From positions 1 through 26,317 of the IMG/VR virus record IMGVR_UViG_3300007363_000086: a DNA stretch of 26,317 nucleotides. The stretch is one strand, 5' to 3'. Made by a program: the position numbers and the translations under genes. The number at the start of each line of letters is the position of its first letter. Position 1 is the first letter of the stretch. Below, one piece after another: positions 1 through 7,773 of the stretch. The stretch is from a virus. Below the pieces are notes generated by a model. The model was not told the origin of the DNA. It saw only the letters and a program-made list of their open reading frames with translations, and ran no database searches.

Positions 1-48
1 GAGGAGCTTGCTAAGAAGTATTTGGAGACCAGCTATAAGTTCACCTAG
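1..48 (+). CDS. 3' end of an upstream gene (partial)
   Basis: The first frame is open from base 1 and stops with TAG at 46-48. It encodes the C-terminus EELAKKYLETSYKFT. The piece is hydrophilic and looks like the end of a real protein, but it is too short for a family call. It belongs to the same strand as all downstream genes and is followed directly by a structured non-coding stretch and a terminator, so it is probably the last gene of the preceding transcription unit. An open frame of 15 codons could also occur by chance. Confidence 0.5.
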   Translation, partial: EELAKKYLETSYKFT

Positions 49-211
49 AGCGTTTTACGACTTATCGGTCAAGCCCTGCCGCCAAATAGCCGAAAGGCGG
101 ATGTTGCGGAACTACTGGTGAGCCGGACAACAACGCCGGACGTAAGCCCAGGTCGCCGCAAACGCAGTCCAGTAGGCACCTATTCTCAACCCGCTTAATT
201 GCGGGTTTTTT
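49..211 (+). ncRNA. Candidate structured RNA upstream of the packaging genes
   Basis: This stretch has no convincing ORF but dense pairing potential. CCGCC at 79-83 pairs with GGCGG at 96-100, enclosing a GCC-GAAA-GGC hairpin (89-98) that offers an alternative pairing. CTACTGG at 112-118 pairs perfectly with CCAGTAG at 169-175. TTGCGG at 104-109 pairs with CCGCAA at 156-161 and crosses the previous helix, giving a possible H-type pseudoknot. CCGGAC is repeated at 123-128 and 136-141. The unit ends in a clear intrinsic terminator. I could not match it to a known ribozyme, riboswitch or tRNA. It could be a stable phage RNA or just the structured 3' UTR of the upstream gene. Confidence 0.4.
188..211 (+). 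terminator. Rho-independent terminator
   Basis: AACCCGC at 188-194 pairs with GCGGGTT at 201-207 around a TTAATT loop, and the T-run continues to 211. It closes the structured RNA / upstream transcription unit and lies immediately before the TTG of the next small ORF. Confidence 0.85.
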
Positions 212-212
212 A

Positions 213-392
213 TTGGTTCCACATGATAAGAAAGACAAAGCTGGTTTTCTTTATGGTGTTTGTAAGTCAAATCCAGTTAATCACCCTTACTCAAAAACGA
301 AAGAGATCATGTTCCCTCCTGATGATTGGATGGGGATGGAGTGTTACGAGAGCAGATACGACATAGGAAACCACCCAAGACCAAATGCTTAG
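213..392 (+). CDS. Small hypothetical protein, 59 aa, TTG start (candidate)
   Basis: A 60-codon frame runs from TTG at 213 to TAG at 390-392 and overlaps the downstream glycosyltransferase start (385) by 8 nt. The product is hydrophilic and rich in Pro, Tyr, Asp and Met (segments KSNPVNHPYSKTKEIMFPP and DDWMGMECYESRYDIGN), which looks far more protein-like than the competing ATG frame 223-366. There is no good Shine-Dalgarno sequence before the TTG, because the terminator T-run is directly upstream. The start is therefore uncertain, and an internal ATG near 307 is an alternative. I do not recognise a family. The overlap suggests translational coupling to the glycosyltransferase, and it may act with it. 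Confidence 0.5.
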   Translation: MVPHDKKDKAGFLYGVCKSNPVNHPYSKTKEIMFPPDDWMGMECYESRYDIGNHPRPNA

Positions 393-1086
393 TATTTTCG
401 TCGGCTACGACCCAAGAGAATCCGTCGCCTATCACACGTTCTGTAATTCCGTAATAAGACATGCATCAAAGCCGGTTCAGTTCATTCCTTTGGCTAAGAA
501 TTTAATTAACTTTGATGGCCGAAGGGACGGGTCTAATGATTTCATTTACTCAAGGTTCCTGGTTCCTTACTTAAATAGATACAACGGATGGGCCTTGTTC
601 TGTGACGGGGATATGGTTGTCACGGATGACATTGTTAAGTTATTCGATCTTGCTGACCCTTTTGGTAAGGCTGTGATGGTAGTTAAACATAACTACAAGA
701 CAAGGCAGAAGTTTAAGTATTTGGGAAATAAGAACGAGGACTACGAAAGGAAGAATTGGTCTAGCGTCATCCTCTGGAACTGTAAGCACTTTTCAAATCT
801 TAAATTAACCCCTGAGTTTGTAAGTAAGAAGGATGGCTCTTACTTACACAGATTCCAGTGGTTAGATGATGAAGAAATAGGGGAGATTCCTAAAGAGTGG
901 AATTGGTTGGCTATTGAATATCCTGAAAACAAGGATGCCAAGTTAATCCATTACACATTAGGAACGCCTTGTTTTAAAGAATACTCAAATTGTTCTCAGT
1001 CCATAGACTGGCACAGGGAAAGAATATCCATGATGGAGCCTATAAAGGTTCTGGATATTTGTTCCTCACAAAAACAACAAATATGA
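385..1086 (+). CDS. DxD glycosyltransferase (GT-A fold, GT8-like)
   Basis: This 233-aa protein probably transfers a sugar from a nucleotide-sugar donor. The N-terminus (LSIFVGYDPRES) is a typical GT-A donor-binding beta strand. FCDGDMVV at about 72-79 contains the DGD metal-binding motif. IHYTLGTPCF near 188-197 resembles the C-terminal His that completes the metal site in GT8-type enzymes. Neither a signal peptide nor a membrane segment is seen, so it should act in the cytoplasm. It starts inside the end of the 59-aa ORF and ends with an ATGA overlap into an 18-codon ORF leading to terS. It is a second sugar-modifying gene, separate from the cassette at 9133-13771. The acceptor (virion protein, phage DNA or host polysaccharide) cannot be read from sequence. 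Confidence 0.8.
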   Translation: MLSIFVGYDPRESVAYHTFCNSVIRHASKPVQFIPLAKNLINFDGRRDGSNDFIYSRFLVPYLNRYNGWALFCDGDMVVTDDIVKLFDLADPFGKAVMVVKHNYKTRQKFKYLGNKNEDYERKNWSSVILWNCKHFSNLKLTPEFVSKKDGSYLHRFQWLDDEEIGEIPKEWNWLAIEYPENKDAKLIHYTLGTPCFKEYSNCSQSIDWHRERISMMEPIKVLDICSSQKQQI

Positions 1087-1139
1087 AACTTAATAACAAT
1101 CAAAAGTTTAGCTTTCACCTTAACTATGGCCGCGCCTGA
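1083..1139 (+). other. 18-codon mini-ORF bridging to terS
   Basis: ATG at 1083 overlaps the glycosyltransferase stop in an ATGA, and the frame stops at TGA 1137-1139, 14 nt inside terS. The encoded peptide (MKLNNNQKFSFHLNYGRA) has no recognisable function. terS has no good ribosome-binding site, so this ORF may carry ribosomes across the 39-nt gap for reinitiation. Chance occurrence is quite possible. Confidence 0.25.
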
Positions 1140-1398
1140 AGGAAATCATAACTACGTCAAGGGTAAGCGATGGAAGAAAGCCCTTGAGAAAGCCCTAGCT
1201 AGAATCGGTGAGGGGGATATAGACGTAGGTCTTTCCAAAGTCGCGGATAAAGTCATAAGTGCTGCTGCTGAAGGTGACAGGGATGCCTGGAAAGAGGTCA
1301 GCGAGAGGATGGACGGTAAGACTGCGACGGTAATTGCTGGTGATGAGGAAAACCCGCTGCAAGCGAAGGTAACGGTTGAGTTCATTAAAGCTGCCTGA
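1126..1398 (+). CDS. Putative terminase small subunit
   Basis: This 90-aa basic/helical protein lies directly upstream of, and overlaps by 23 nt, the terminase large subunit. The N-terminus MAAPEGNHNYVKGKRW resembles the start of small phage terminase-associated proteins that begin MAAPEGN.NA..G. The middle is helical with repeated Lys/Glu/Ala and could bind DNA. Its expected role is recognition of the packaging site and regulation of the TerL ATPase. It is shorter than classical TerS proteins (about 140-180 aa), and no clear HTH motif can be read, so the name rests on position and the N-terminal similarity. The ATG at 1126 has no strong Shine-Dalgarno sequence and may depend on coupling. Confidence 0.6.
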   Translation: MAAPEGNHNYVKGKRWKKALEKALARIGEGDIDVGLSKVADKVISAAAEGDRDAWKEVSERMDGKTATVIAGDEENPLQAKVTVEFIKAA

Positions 1399-2602
1399 AG
1401 CGTTCCAGTTTTTGTTTGATGAGAAAGCCGAGGATGGCGGGCCTGTAAGGTATCGGGCTGCTTATGGTGGTCGAGGGTCGGCTAAGTCTCATTCATTTGC
1501 TGCTGCGTTGTTAATTAAGGCAATGCAAGAGCCTTTGAGGATTGGCTGCTTTCGGGAGATACAGAAGTCCATAAGGGACTCTGTTAAGAGACTTCTTGAT
1601 GACAAGATCAGGGAGTTACCCAAAGGCTTTTACGAAAGCACGGACACGGAAATTCGGGGGATAAACGGTAGTCTGTTTATATTTAACGGATTGAGGACAA
1701 ACCCTGACGCGGTGAAGTCCACTGAGGGTTTGGATATAGCCGCAGTCTTTGAGGCGAATAAAGTCTCGCAGAGAAGTTGGGATTTACTAATCCCCACGGT
1801 CAGGAAGCCGGGTTCTGAGATATGGGCTGAGTGGAATCCTGAGAGTCCTGATGATCCTGTGGATAAGTTATTTCGAGGGCCGCATGGCTCTCCTCCTGGC
1901 GCGATAGTCCGAAAAGTTAATTGGGATTTAAACCCGTTCTTTCCTGAAGTCTTGAAGAAAGAGCTTGAGTGGGATCGTAAGCGGGACAGCGATAAATACC
2001 TTCATATCTGGGAGGGCGAGTATCAGACCCATTCCGAGGCGAGAGTCTTTAAGAACTGGGTCGTGGAGGAGTTTGAATCTCCCAAGACAGCGACTTACAG
2101 ACTAGGCGCGGATTGGGGATTCAGTGTTGATCCTTCTGTATTAGTCCGGTGTTACATCGACGGCAAGCGTTTGTATGTGGATTACGAGGCTTACTTGGTA
2201 GGTTGTGAGATAGATAACCTGCCAAACCTCTTTGACCGTGTTCCCGATTCAAGGAAGTGGTTTATCACCGCAGACTCAGCCCGGCCTGAAACGATTGACT
2301 ACTTACAGAGGCATGGGTTCCCGAAGATCAACCCCGCGATTAAGGGGCCGAAGTCTCTCGAGGAAGGCGTGGCCTTCTTGCAGACGTTTGACATCGTGGT
2401 GCATCCACGGTGCAGGCATGTCATAGATGAATTAACGCTTTATCGGTATAAGACCGACGAACTTACCGGGAAGGTCTTGCCGATTTTGGAAGATAAAAAC
2501 AACCACTGTATTGACAGTCTCCGATATGCCTGTGAGGGCGCTAGGCTGGCGACTGCTCAAGCGTGGAAGCCGATCAACTATCAGAATGCTGGAATCGTAT
2601 GA
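1376..2602 (+). CDS. terL: Terminase large subunit (PBSX-type)
   Basis: This 408-aa ATP-driven DNA packaging motor and headful/unit-length nuclease docks on the portal. The Walker A motif GGRGSAKS is at 31-38. The Walker B region is LDIAAVFEA around 119-127, with one acidic residue before the Ala where many homologues have two. The RNase-H-like nuclease has its metal ligands at D246 (GADWGF), D300 (ITADSA) and D380 (CIDSLRY). The start is TTG at 1376, with AAGG at 1366-1369 six bases upstream. No in-frame ATG occurs until residue 50, after Walker A, so TTG must be used. Length is normal for the family. It overlaps terS and ends in an ATGA overlap with the portal gene. Confidence 0.95.
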   Translation: MSSLKLPEAFQFLFDEKAEDGGPVRYRAAYGGRGSAKSHSFAAALLIKAMQEPLRIGCFREIQKSIRDSVKRLLDDKIRELPKGFYESTDTEIRGINGSLFIFNGLRTNPDAVKSTEGLDIAAVFEANKVSQRSWDLLIPTVRKPGSEIWAEWNPESPDDPVDKLFRGPHGSPPGAIVRKVNWDLNPFFPEVLKKELEWDRKRDSDKYLHIWEGEYQTHSEARVFKNWVVEEFESPKTATYRLGADWGFSVDPSVLVRCYIDGKRLYVDYEAYLVGCEIDNLPNLFDRVPDSRKWFITADSARPETIDYLQRHGFPKINPAIKGPKSLEEGVAFLQTFDIVVHPRCRHVIDELTLYRYKTDELTGKVLPILEDKNNHCIDSLRYACEGARLATAQAWKPINYQNAGIV

Positions 2603-4839
2603 CCCCTGAAGAACTTATTGCAAAGATAGAGCAGGAGGAAGGTCAGGCTTACGGGATTAACGATTCCCAACTGACCGGGGAGAGGGCTGAAGCTCTTAAT
2701 CTATACGTTGGCGGGAAGCTCGGCACAGAGGTCGAGGGTCGTTCGCAGGTTGTCTCCTATGATGTTCAGGACACGATAGAAACGGCTTTGCCTCAACTTA
2801 TTAAGATATTCGTATCCGGTGATGAAGTCGTAAGGTTTGACCCAAAGGGCAGGGAAGATGAGCCTGGTGCCAAGCAGGAAACCGAATACATTAATCACGT
2901 TGTCATGGAGAAGAACAACGGATATGCGATCTTTTACACTTGGATCAAGGATGCGCTGCTCTCGAAGAACGGTTATGTAAAAGTCTGGTATGAGGAGGAG
3001 GAGAACTGCGAGACTGAATCGTATCGCGGTCTTTCTGATGAGCAGTTGTCGATGATCGTCAATGATTCTGGCGTTGAGGTCTTGGAGCATACCGAGTATC
3101 CAGACCCGATGGCCCAGAGTCTTATCAACCAGCACATGCAACAGCAGCAGGCTATGGGCGGGCCGATGATGGTGCAGCCCCAAGTCCCGAATCTGCATGA
3201 CGTTAAGATCAAATGCACCAAGAATTACGGATGTATCAAGATTGATAACGTGGCTCCAGAGGCGATTATGGTTTCTGTGGACACCAAGACCGTAAGCCTA
3301 CAGAACGCTCGTTTTGTGCAGCATCGTGAACAGATGTCGAGGGCGGACATAGAGGCGAATGGGTGGGAAGTCCCCGAGGGCGCGGCTGAAGAAACAGACC
3401 GGTTCATGGAGGAGTCGAGCAACCGCGACCTGTACTCCGAGAGCAATTACGAGGAGCAAAACGGATATCTCGTAAAAGACACTTACTACCGTATAGACGG
3501 GGAACTTAAAAGGTATGTTGTCATCGGTAACAAGATTGTCCATGAGGAAGAAGCGGAGATTATTCCTTTTGCGTGTATTACGCCGATGGTCATGCCGCAT
3601 AGACATATCGGGCGGTCTTACTCGGACTTAACCAAAGATATACAGGTTATTAAGTCCACGATGCTCCGGGGTCAGTTGGACAACATGTACCTGTCCAACA
3701 ACGGACGCTATGCCATATCTGACAGGGTGAACCTTGAGGACATGCTGACCTCACGTCCGGGCGGTGTGGTTCGGGTTCAGGGTGGAGACTTGGCGGGGGC
3801 TTTGATGCCTTTGTCTCACACGCCTTTCCCGCCTACTTCGTTTTCGATGATCGAATACCTGGACGCGATGAAAGAGAAGCGCACGGGTGTTATGGCGCAG
3901 TCTCAGGTCTTGGATGCCAATTCACTCCACAAGACCGCTACCGGGGTTCAGTTGTTAATGACTGCTTCACAGGCCCGACTTGAGCTTGTGGCAAGGACTA
4001 TCGCGGAAACCGGCGTTAAAGAGTTGTTCATGCTGGTTCATCGTCTGGTGAGGAAGTATTACACCAAGCCCGATATTGTAAGACTGAGGAATGAGTGGGT
4101 TGAGGTCGATCCGAGGGAATGGAAAGACCGCAAGGACATGACTGTAAGTGTAGGTCTTGGAACGGGTAACAAAGACCAGCAGTTAGCCCATATCGTTACG
4201 ATCCTTCAAGCCCAGAAGGAGGCTATTCAGATCGGTGTTGCGACACCCTCTAACATTTACAACGCACTGGTTAAGCTCACTCAGAACGCAGGATTTAAGA
4301 ATCCAGAGGAATTCTGGACTGACCCGGCAAAGGCTCCCCCTCAGGAACCCCGTCCAGACCCGGAGATGATTAAGGCTCAGGGTCAGATGCAAGTTGAGCA
4401 GATGAAGATTCAGGCCGAGCAGGACAGGGTCAGGTTCCAGTCGGAGGCTGACGCTCAGAAGGCACAGATGCAGCTACAGCATGAGCAGGTCAGGTCACAG
4501 AATGACGTTGCCATAGAACAGGCGAAGATTCAGGCTCAGATGGAACTTGAGAGGTGGAAGGCTCAACTTGCGGCCGAGACTACCTTACAAAAGGTTCAGT
4601 TGGAGCTTCAGGCTAAGAAAGAGATTGAGGCGATGAAGGCCCAGAACGACGCTGCAATGCAGATGAAGCAGCACAGTGTCGAGTTAAGCGGGATTCTTGA
4701 GAAGGCTAAAGGCTCTCAGGGCGCGGATCAATCCAATGCTGTAATGCAGGGACTTCAAGCGGTGATTCAGTCTTTAAACTCCCCCAAACAGATTGTCAGG
4801 GATGAGAATGGGCGGGCTGTTGGTGTTGCTCCTGCTTAA
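2599..4839 (+). CDS. Portal protein (P22-type)
   Basis: This 746-aa subunit should form the dodecameric portal at one capsid vertex, where it engages TerL and later the tail adaptor. The N-terminal half carries wing and stem sequence typical of large podovirus portals, and residues around 440-500 (SLHKTATGVQLLMTASQARL region) are the conserved helical core. Residues about 590-695 are a long Gln/Glu/Lys/Met-rich helix that repeatedly reads QMKIQAEQ or QAKIQAQ, which matches the extended C-terminal barrel/coiled coil of P22-like portals. The ATG at 2599 overlaps the terL stop (ATGA). A GTG 36 nt upstream is in frame, but the ATG with its 4-nt coupling is preferred. Confidence 0.9.
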   Translation: MTPEELIAKIEQEEGQAYGINDSQLTGERAEALNLYVGGKLGTEVEGRSQVVSYDVQDTIETALPQLIKIFVSGDEVVRFDPKGREDEPGAKQETEYINHVVMEKNNGYAIFYTWIKDALLSKNGYVKVWYEEEENCETESYRGLSDEQLSMIVNDSGVEVLEHTEYPDPMAQSLINQHMQQQQAMGGPMMVQPQVPNLHDVKIKCTKNYGCIKIDNVAPEAIMVSVDTKTVSLQNARFVQHREQMSRADIEANGWEVPEGAAEETDRFMEESSNRDLYSESNYEEQNGYLVKDTYYRIDGELKRYVVIGNKIVHEEEAEIIPFACITPMVMPHRHIGRSYSDLTKDIQVIKSTMLRGQLDNMYLSNNGRYAISDRVNLEDMLTSRPGGVVRVQGGDLAGALMPLSHTPFPPTSFSMIEYLDAMKEKRTGVMAQSQVLDANSLHKTATGVQLLMTASQARLELVARTIAETGVKELFMLVHRLVRKYYTKPDIVRLRNEWVEVDPREWKDRKDMTVSVGLGTGNKDQQLAHIVTILQAQKEAIQIGVATPSNIYNALVKLTQNAGFKNPEEFWTDPAKAPPQEPRPDPEMIKAQGQMQVEQMKIQAEQDRVRFQSEADAQKAQMQLQHEQVRSQNDVAIEQAKIQAQMELERWKAQLAAETTLQKVQLELQAKKEIEAMKAQNDAAMQMKQHSVELSGILEKAKGSQGADQSNAVMQGLQAVIQSLNSPKQIVRDENGRAVGVAPA

Positions 4840-6050
4840 TGAGTAATAACACGCAGTTAAACCCCGGCAACCACGGGGATGTAATCCACACGATAGACGA
4901 GAGTGGTGTTAAGACTCAGGTTGTTTATATCGGCGGTGGCCTGAGTGGTGGTAACTCAACAACGACAGCACTTGGTGCTGATGAAACCTACACCGGCACA
5001 TCGGAGTTGAATGTTCACCCCGACGTAATGGTGTCTTGTTTCTCCAATGTTGCAGGGACGTTGTATTTTGATTTCTCTGTCAACGGAACGGATTGGCGGA
5101 CGTTCCCGTCGTCGGGTTTTGCTGTGGCGGCGAACATCCACGAGTTCCATACGGCTGTTAAGGGGCCGCGCTACTTCAGGGTGAGGTTTGTAAACGGGTC
5201 ATCCATTCAGACCACGTTTCAATTATCGACCTATTACGGGCAGTTCGGGCAGCCGTCAGCGCCGATGAATCAAAACCTCGGTCTGGATAATGACGCGATT
5301 GCAGTTAGACCCACCCTGCCACAAGATGAGATCAGGTTAGGCCTAAGGTCTGGTGTCACTGGTTGGAATAAGTTTGGATACAGGACGGGCTTAACCGCTG
5401 CTGGTGGCGAGGAATCAATATGGGACGCGTCTGGTAACTTCACGATACTGACATCTGCCAGCACGTTCACCATCACGTATAACAATACTACTGACGGGCT
5501 AGGAACCACTGGTGCGACTCAGTTGTATTTCTACTACATCGACTCTAACGGGCTACCGGCTATCACGCCGCATACGCTCGGAAACACGGGAACGGATGTA
5601 ACGTCTTTTAGCGGATTGGGCATCAACCGCTGTGTGGTTGCGGCTAATGGTGGCGCGACGTATAACACCAATGCAATCACGGTAACTGCGACAACGGGCG
5701 GGTCTACTCAGGCGATCATCCCTGCATTGCAGTCGGTGACTCAACAAGCGATATTCTTTAACGGATCGAATCATACTGCAATAGCGAAGTTTCTTTTTCT
5801 GTCCGTTCAGGCGTCGACCAAAACAGCGACGATTCTGGTTAAGGGCTACATATACAACAGGGAGTTTAATACCCGTTACGAGATTTTCAGGACGACGGTA
5901 GACACAGCAGTCGCGCTGGACGCTACCTTTACTGATCCCATTGGGTTCGCCATGAACCCTACGGACGTTCTGTATTTCGTTGCGGATAGTGACTCAAACA
6001 GCGTGGGCATTAGCTGTAGATTCTCACTGAATCAATATCAGGCGACGTAA
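4839..6050 (+). CDS. Beta-rich virion protein, unassigned
   Basis: This 403-aa Ser/Thr/Gly/Asn-rich protein is coupled to the portal by a TAATG overlap. Residues about 45-135 form alternating beta segments (LYFDFSVNGTDWRTF; RYFRVRFVNGSS), like a jelly-roll or galactose-binding/discoidin-type sandwich. The second half (about 190-403) is also beta-rich with few Lys residues and no coiled coil. There are no catalytic motifs and no membrane segments. Composition and position between portal and scaffold point to a structural component such as a head decoration or a tail appendage. I do not recognise a named family, and the carbohydrate-binding look of the first domain is an inference from sequence pattern only. 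Confidence 0.65.
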   Translation: MSNNTQLNPGNHGDVIHTIDESGVKTQVVYIGGGLSGGNSTTTALGADETYTGTSELNVHPDVMVSCFSNVAGTLYFDFSVNGTDWRTFPSSGFAVAANIHEFHTAVKGPRYFRVRFVNGSSIQTTFQLSTYYGQFGQPSAPMNQNLGLDNDAIAVRPTLPQDEIRLGLRSGVTGWNKFGYRTGLTAAGGEESIWDASGNFTILTSASTFTITYNNTTDGLGTTGATQLYFYYIDSNGLPAITPHTLGNTGTDVTSFSGLGINRCVVAANGGATYNTNAITVTATTGGSTQAIIPALQSVTQQAIFFNGSNHTAIAKFLFLSVQASTKTATILVKGYIYNREFNTRYEIFRTTVDTAVALDATFTDPIGFAMNPTDVLYFVADSDSNSVGISCRFSLNQYQAT

Positions 6051-6463
6051 TGCTCCTGCCGTTGTTGATGAACCTGGGGATGTTTGGTCAAGCCCCAGGC
6101 GGATTAGGTGGCAGCAAGAAAAGAAAAAAGGCAGGAACTAGGCTTTATCTGGAACGCGATGGACAGATATTGCTGTTTAGCAGCAAGCAACAGGTCGAGG
6201 CTTATCTTGAGGCAGAGGCACAGGTTGATTACGCTGACGGGTTTAAGCCTAAAAAGCGCAGATTCAAGCCGAAGGTATTAGATGCTGAAGTTCTGAAGTC
6301 TGGGCTTCCAGAAGAATCTAGGCGTATTGATTACCTGTTTGAAATTAAGGCGGTTGATGAGTTGTTACTGATTCAATCGAAGATATTAGACATGGGGATC
6401 AAGCGTTATTTAAGAATGATTGAGGATGAAAACGACATTGAAATCCTTTTACTGAGTATGTAA
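6050..6463 (+). CDS. Hypothetical protein, 137 aa
   Basis: This unknown protein starts at the ATG overlapping the previous stop by one base. A short hydrophobic N-terminus (MLLPLLMNLGMFG) and a Gly-rich linker are followed by a very basic patch (SKKRKKAG), then a mixed helical region with a second basic run (KPKKRRFKPK) near 66-75 and an acidic C-terminus. The hydrophobic start is too short for a confident membrane helix. It lies between structural genes in a continuous coupled series, so a virion or assembly role is likely, but no family is recognised. Confidence 0.6.
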   Translation: MLLPLLMNLGMFGQAPGGLGGSKKRKKAGTRLYLERDGQILLFSSKQQVEAYLEAEAQVDYADGFKPKKRRFKPKVLDAEVLKSGLPEESRRIDYLFEIKAVDELLLIQSKILDMGIKRYLRMIEDENDIEILLLSM

Positions 6464-6744
6464 TGGAAGATAAGTCTTACCAGGAAATCATCAAAGGCGA
6501 CGAAGCGGACAGGATTCTTAACTCCGAGGTCTATAAACACGCCATAGAAAGCGTCAGGAAGGGCGTGGTTGACGCGATGGGGCAGAGTCCGATGGGTGAT
6601 GACAAAACCCATAACCGGCTTGTCATAGCCTTGCAGTTGATTAACCAGATTGAGAAAAACCTTACCACCGTGATGCAGACGGGGAAGATGGCAAGGATTC
6701 AGATTGAAGGCAATGTCGTTCATAAACTGAGAGGCATTGCTTAA
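6463..6744 (+). CDS. Hypothetical protein upstream of scaffold, 93 aa
   Basis: This small helical protein (MEDKSYQEIIKGDEADRIL...) starts at the ATG sharing one base with the preceding TAA. It has no signal peptide or membrane segment. Small proteins of this kind with the pattern NRLVIALQLINQIEKNL commonly sit just before scaffold/capsid genes in short-tailed phages, and their function is not established. It ends the coupled run from terL, because an 84-nt gap with hairpins follows. Confidence 0.65.
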   Translation: MEDKSYQEIIKGDEADRILNSEVYKHAIESVRKGVVDAMGQSPMGDDKTHNRLVIALQLINQIEKNLTTVMQTGKMARIQIEGNVVHKLRGIA

Positions 6745-6828
6745 TACCCTTCTGCAAGGGTTCTAGCCCTCTGTCGTGAGACATGGCAACCGGCGGACGC
6801 AGATTAAGCCGGTAAGACTGAGGTATTT
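6745..6828 (+). promoter_or_regulatory. Structured leader before the scaffold gene
   Basis: This is one of the few real gaps in the head operon. CCCTT at 6747-6751 pairs with AAGGG at 6756-6760. ACCGGC at 6789-6794 pairs perfectly with GCCGGT at 6808-6813. No T-run follows either hairpin, so these are not standard terminators. An 11-codon ORF (ATG 6783 to TAA 6815, MATGGRRLSR) lies across the second inverted repeat and ends 13 nt before the scaffold ATG, where GAGG at about 6820-6823 is the ribosome-binding site. It could be an mRNA processing or translation-control site that raises scaffold/capsid output. Confidence 0.35.
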
Positions 6829-7764
6829 ATGACCGACCAAGCCGAAGGGCAGTCGCCAGAAGAACGCATGATGGCGCTGCTTGACAGAGAAGAACAGGAA
6901 AGCGCCGAAGCTACCGATGAGCCTCAGCTTGAGGCCCAAGAGGAGCAGCCCCAGGAAGAAGAAGTCGAGCCGGAGCAGGAGGCTGAAGAAGCCCAACCCG
7001 CGAAGGTAAGACTTAAATGGAATGGGGAAGAAATAGAGAAGAATCTTGATGAGGTCGTGGAACTGGCTCAACAGGGCTATGACTACACCAAGAAAACTCA
7101 AAGTCTCGCAGATGAGCGCAAGCAGATTGAGGCGCAGGCTCAAGCTATTAAGGCTCAAGAGTCGATGCTTCAGGAGCGAGCCGCCCTGCAATCGGCTTTG
7201 ATTAAAGATTTTGCGAAAATCACATCCGTGGATGAATCCATAGAGCAATTCAACTCTGTGGATTGGAACGCACTAACGGACAGTGACCCGGTTCAGGCTC
7301 AGAAACTTTTTTATCAGTTTTCGCAACTGACAAACCAGCGCAATAAGCTGGTGGCCGAATTGAACCAAAAACAAGAGTTTATGGCTCAACAGCAACAAGC
7401 CCAACATCGGGAATTGCTTGAAAAGGGCGTTGAACAACTCAAGCGGGACATACCCGATTGGAGCGCAGAACGGGCGAAGGAACTCCGCGACACAGGCAAG
7501 GCAATCGGCTTTACCGAGCAGGAATTGTCCTCTGTTGTCGATCCCCGAATGGTTCGGGTGCTTTGGGAGGCTTCGCAGTTTCGGAAACTTCAGTCCAGTA
7601 AACCGCAGACGCAGAACAAGGTTGCCGGGAAGCCCCCGGTTGTAAAACCCGGTTCTAAGGACAGCAACGCAGCGAGTAAATCCGAGATCAGGCAGCTTAA
7701 AGAGAATTTAAGCAAACGAGGCCGACTTGAGGACGCTGCAAGGCTGATTGAAAAAACACTTTAA
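6829..7764 (+). CDS. Scaffolding protein
   Basis: This 311-aa protein has the classic scaffold make-up. A strongly acidic Glu/Gln-rich N-terminus (about 1-60) precedes a long charged, Gln-rich coiled-coil region (about 80-200). The C-terminus is basic (KSEIRQLKENLSKRGRLED), as expected for the capsid-binding end. It should guide assembly of the procapsid and then leave. It lies directly upstream of the capsid gene (9-nt gap), the usual order. GAGG lies a few bases before the ATG. There is no protease motif, so exit is probably by release rather than self-cleavage. Confidence 0.88.
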   Translation: MTDQAEGQSPEERMMALLDREEQESAEATDEPQLEAQEEQPQEEEVEPEQEAEEAQPAKVRLKWNGEEIEKNLDEVVELAQQGYDYTKKTQSLADERKQIEAQAQAIKAQESMLQERAALQSALIKDFAKITSVDESIEQFNSVDWNALTDSDPVQAQKLFYQFSQLTNQRNKLVAELNQKQEFMAQQQQAQHRELLEKGVEQLKRDIPDWSAERAKELRDTGKAIGFTEQELSSVVDPRMVRVLWEASQFRKLQSSKPQTQNKVAGKPPVVKPGSKDSNAASKSEIRQLKENLSKRGRLEDAARLIEKTL

Positions 7765-7773
7765 GGAACAATC

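Noticed and set aside
49-211. tRNA, hammerhead or HDV-like ribozyme in the structured region
   Set aside because: No T-loop/anticodon pattern and no hammerhead core were found; the spacing between the crossing helices leaves no room for the HDV P3/P4 elements.
223-366. 47-codon ATG frame in the gap before the glycosyltransferase
   Set aside because: The peptide is less protein-like than the overlapping frame 213-392 and does not connect to the next gene.
6763-7248. 161-codon Leu/Phe-rich minus-strand frame
   Set aside because: It is the complement of the Glu/Gln-rich scaffold; CTC/TTC runs create a false membrane-protein look.
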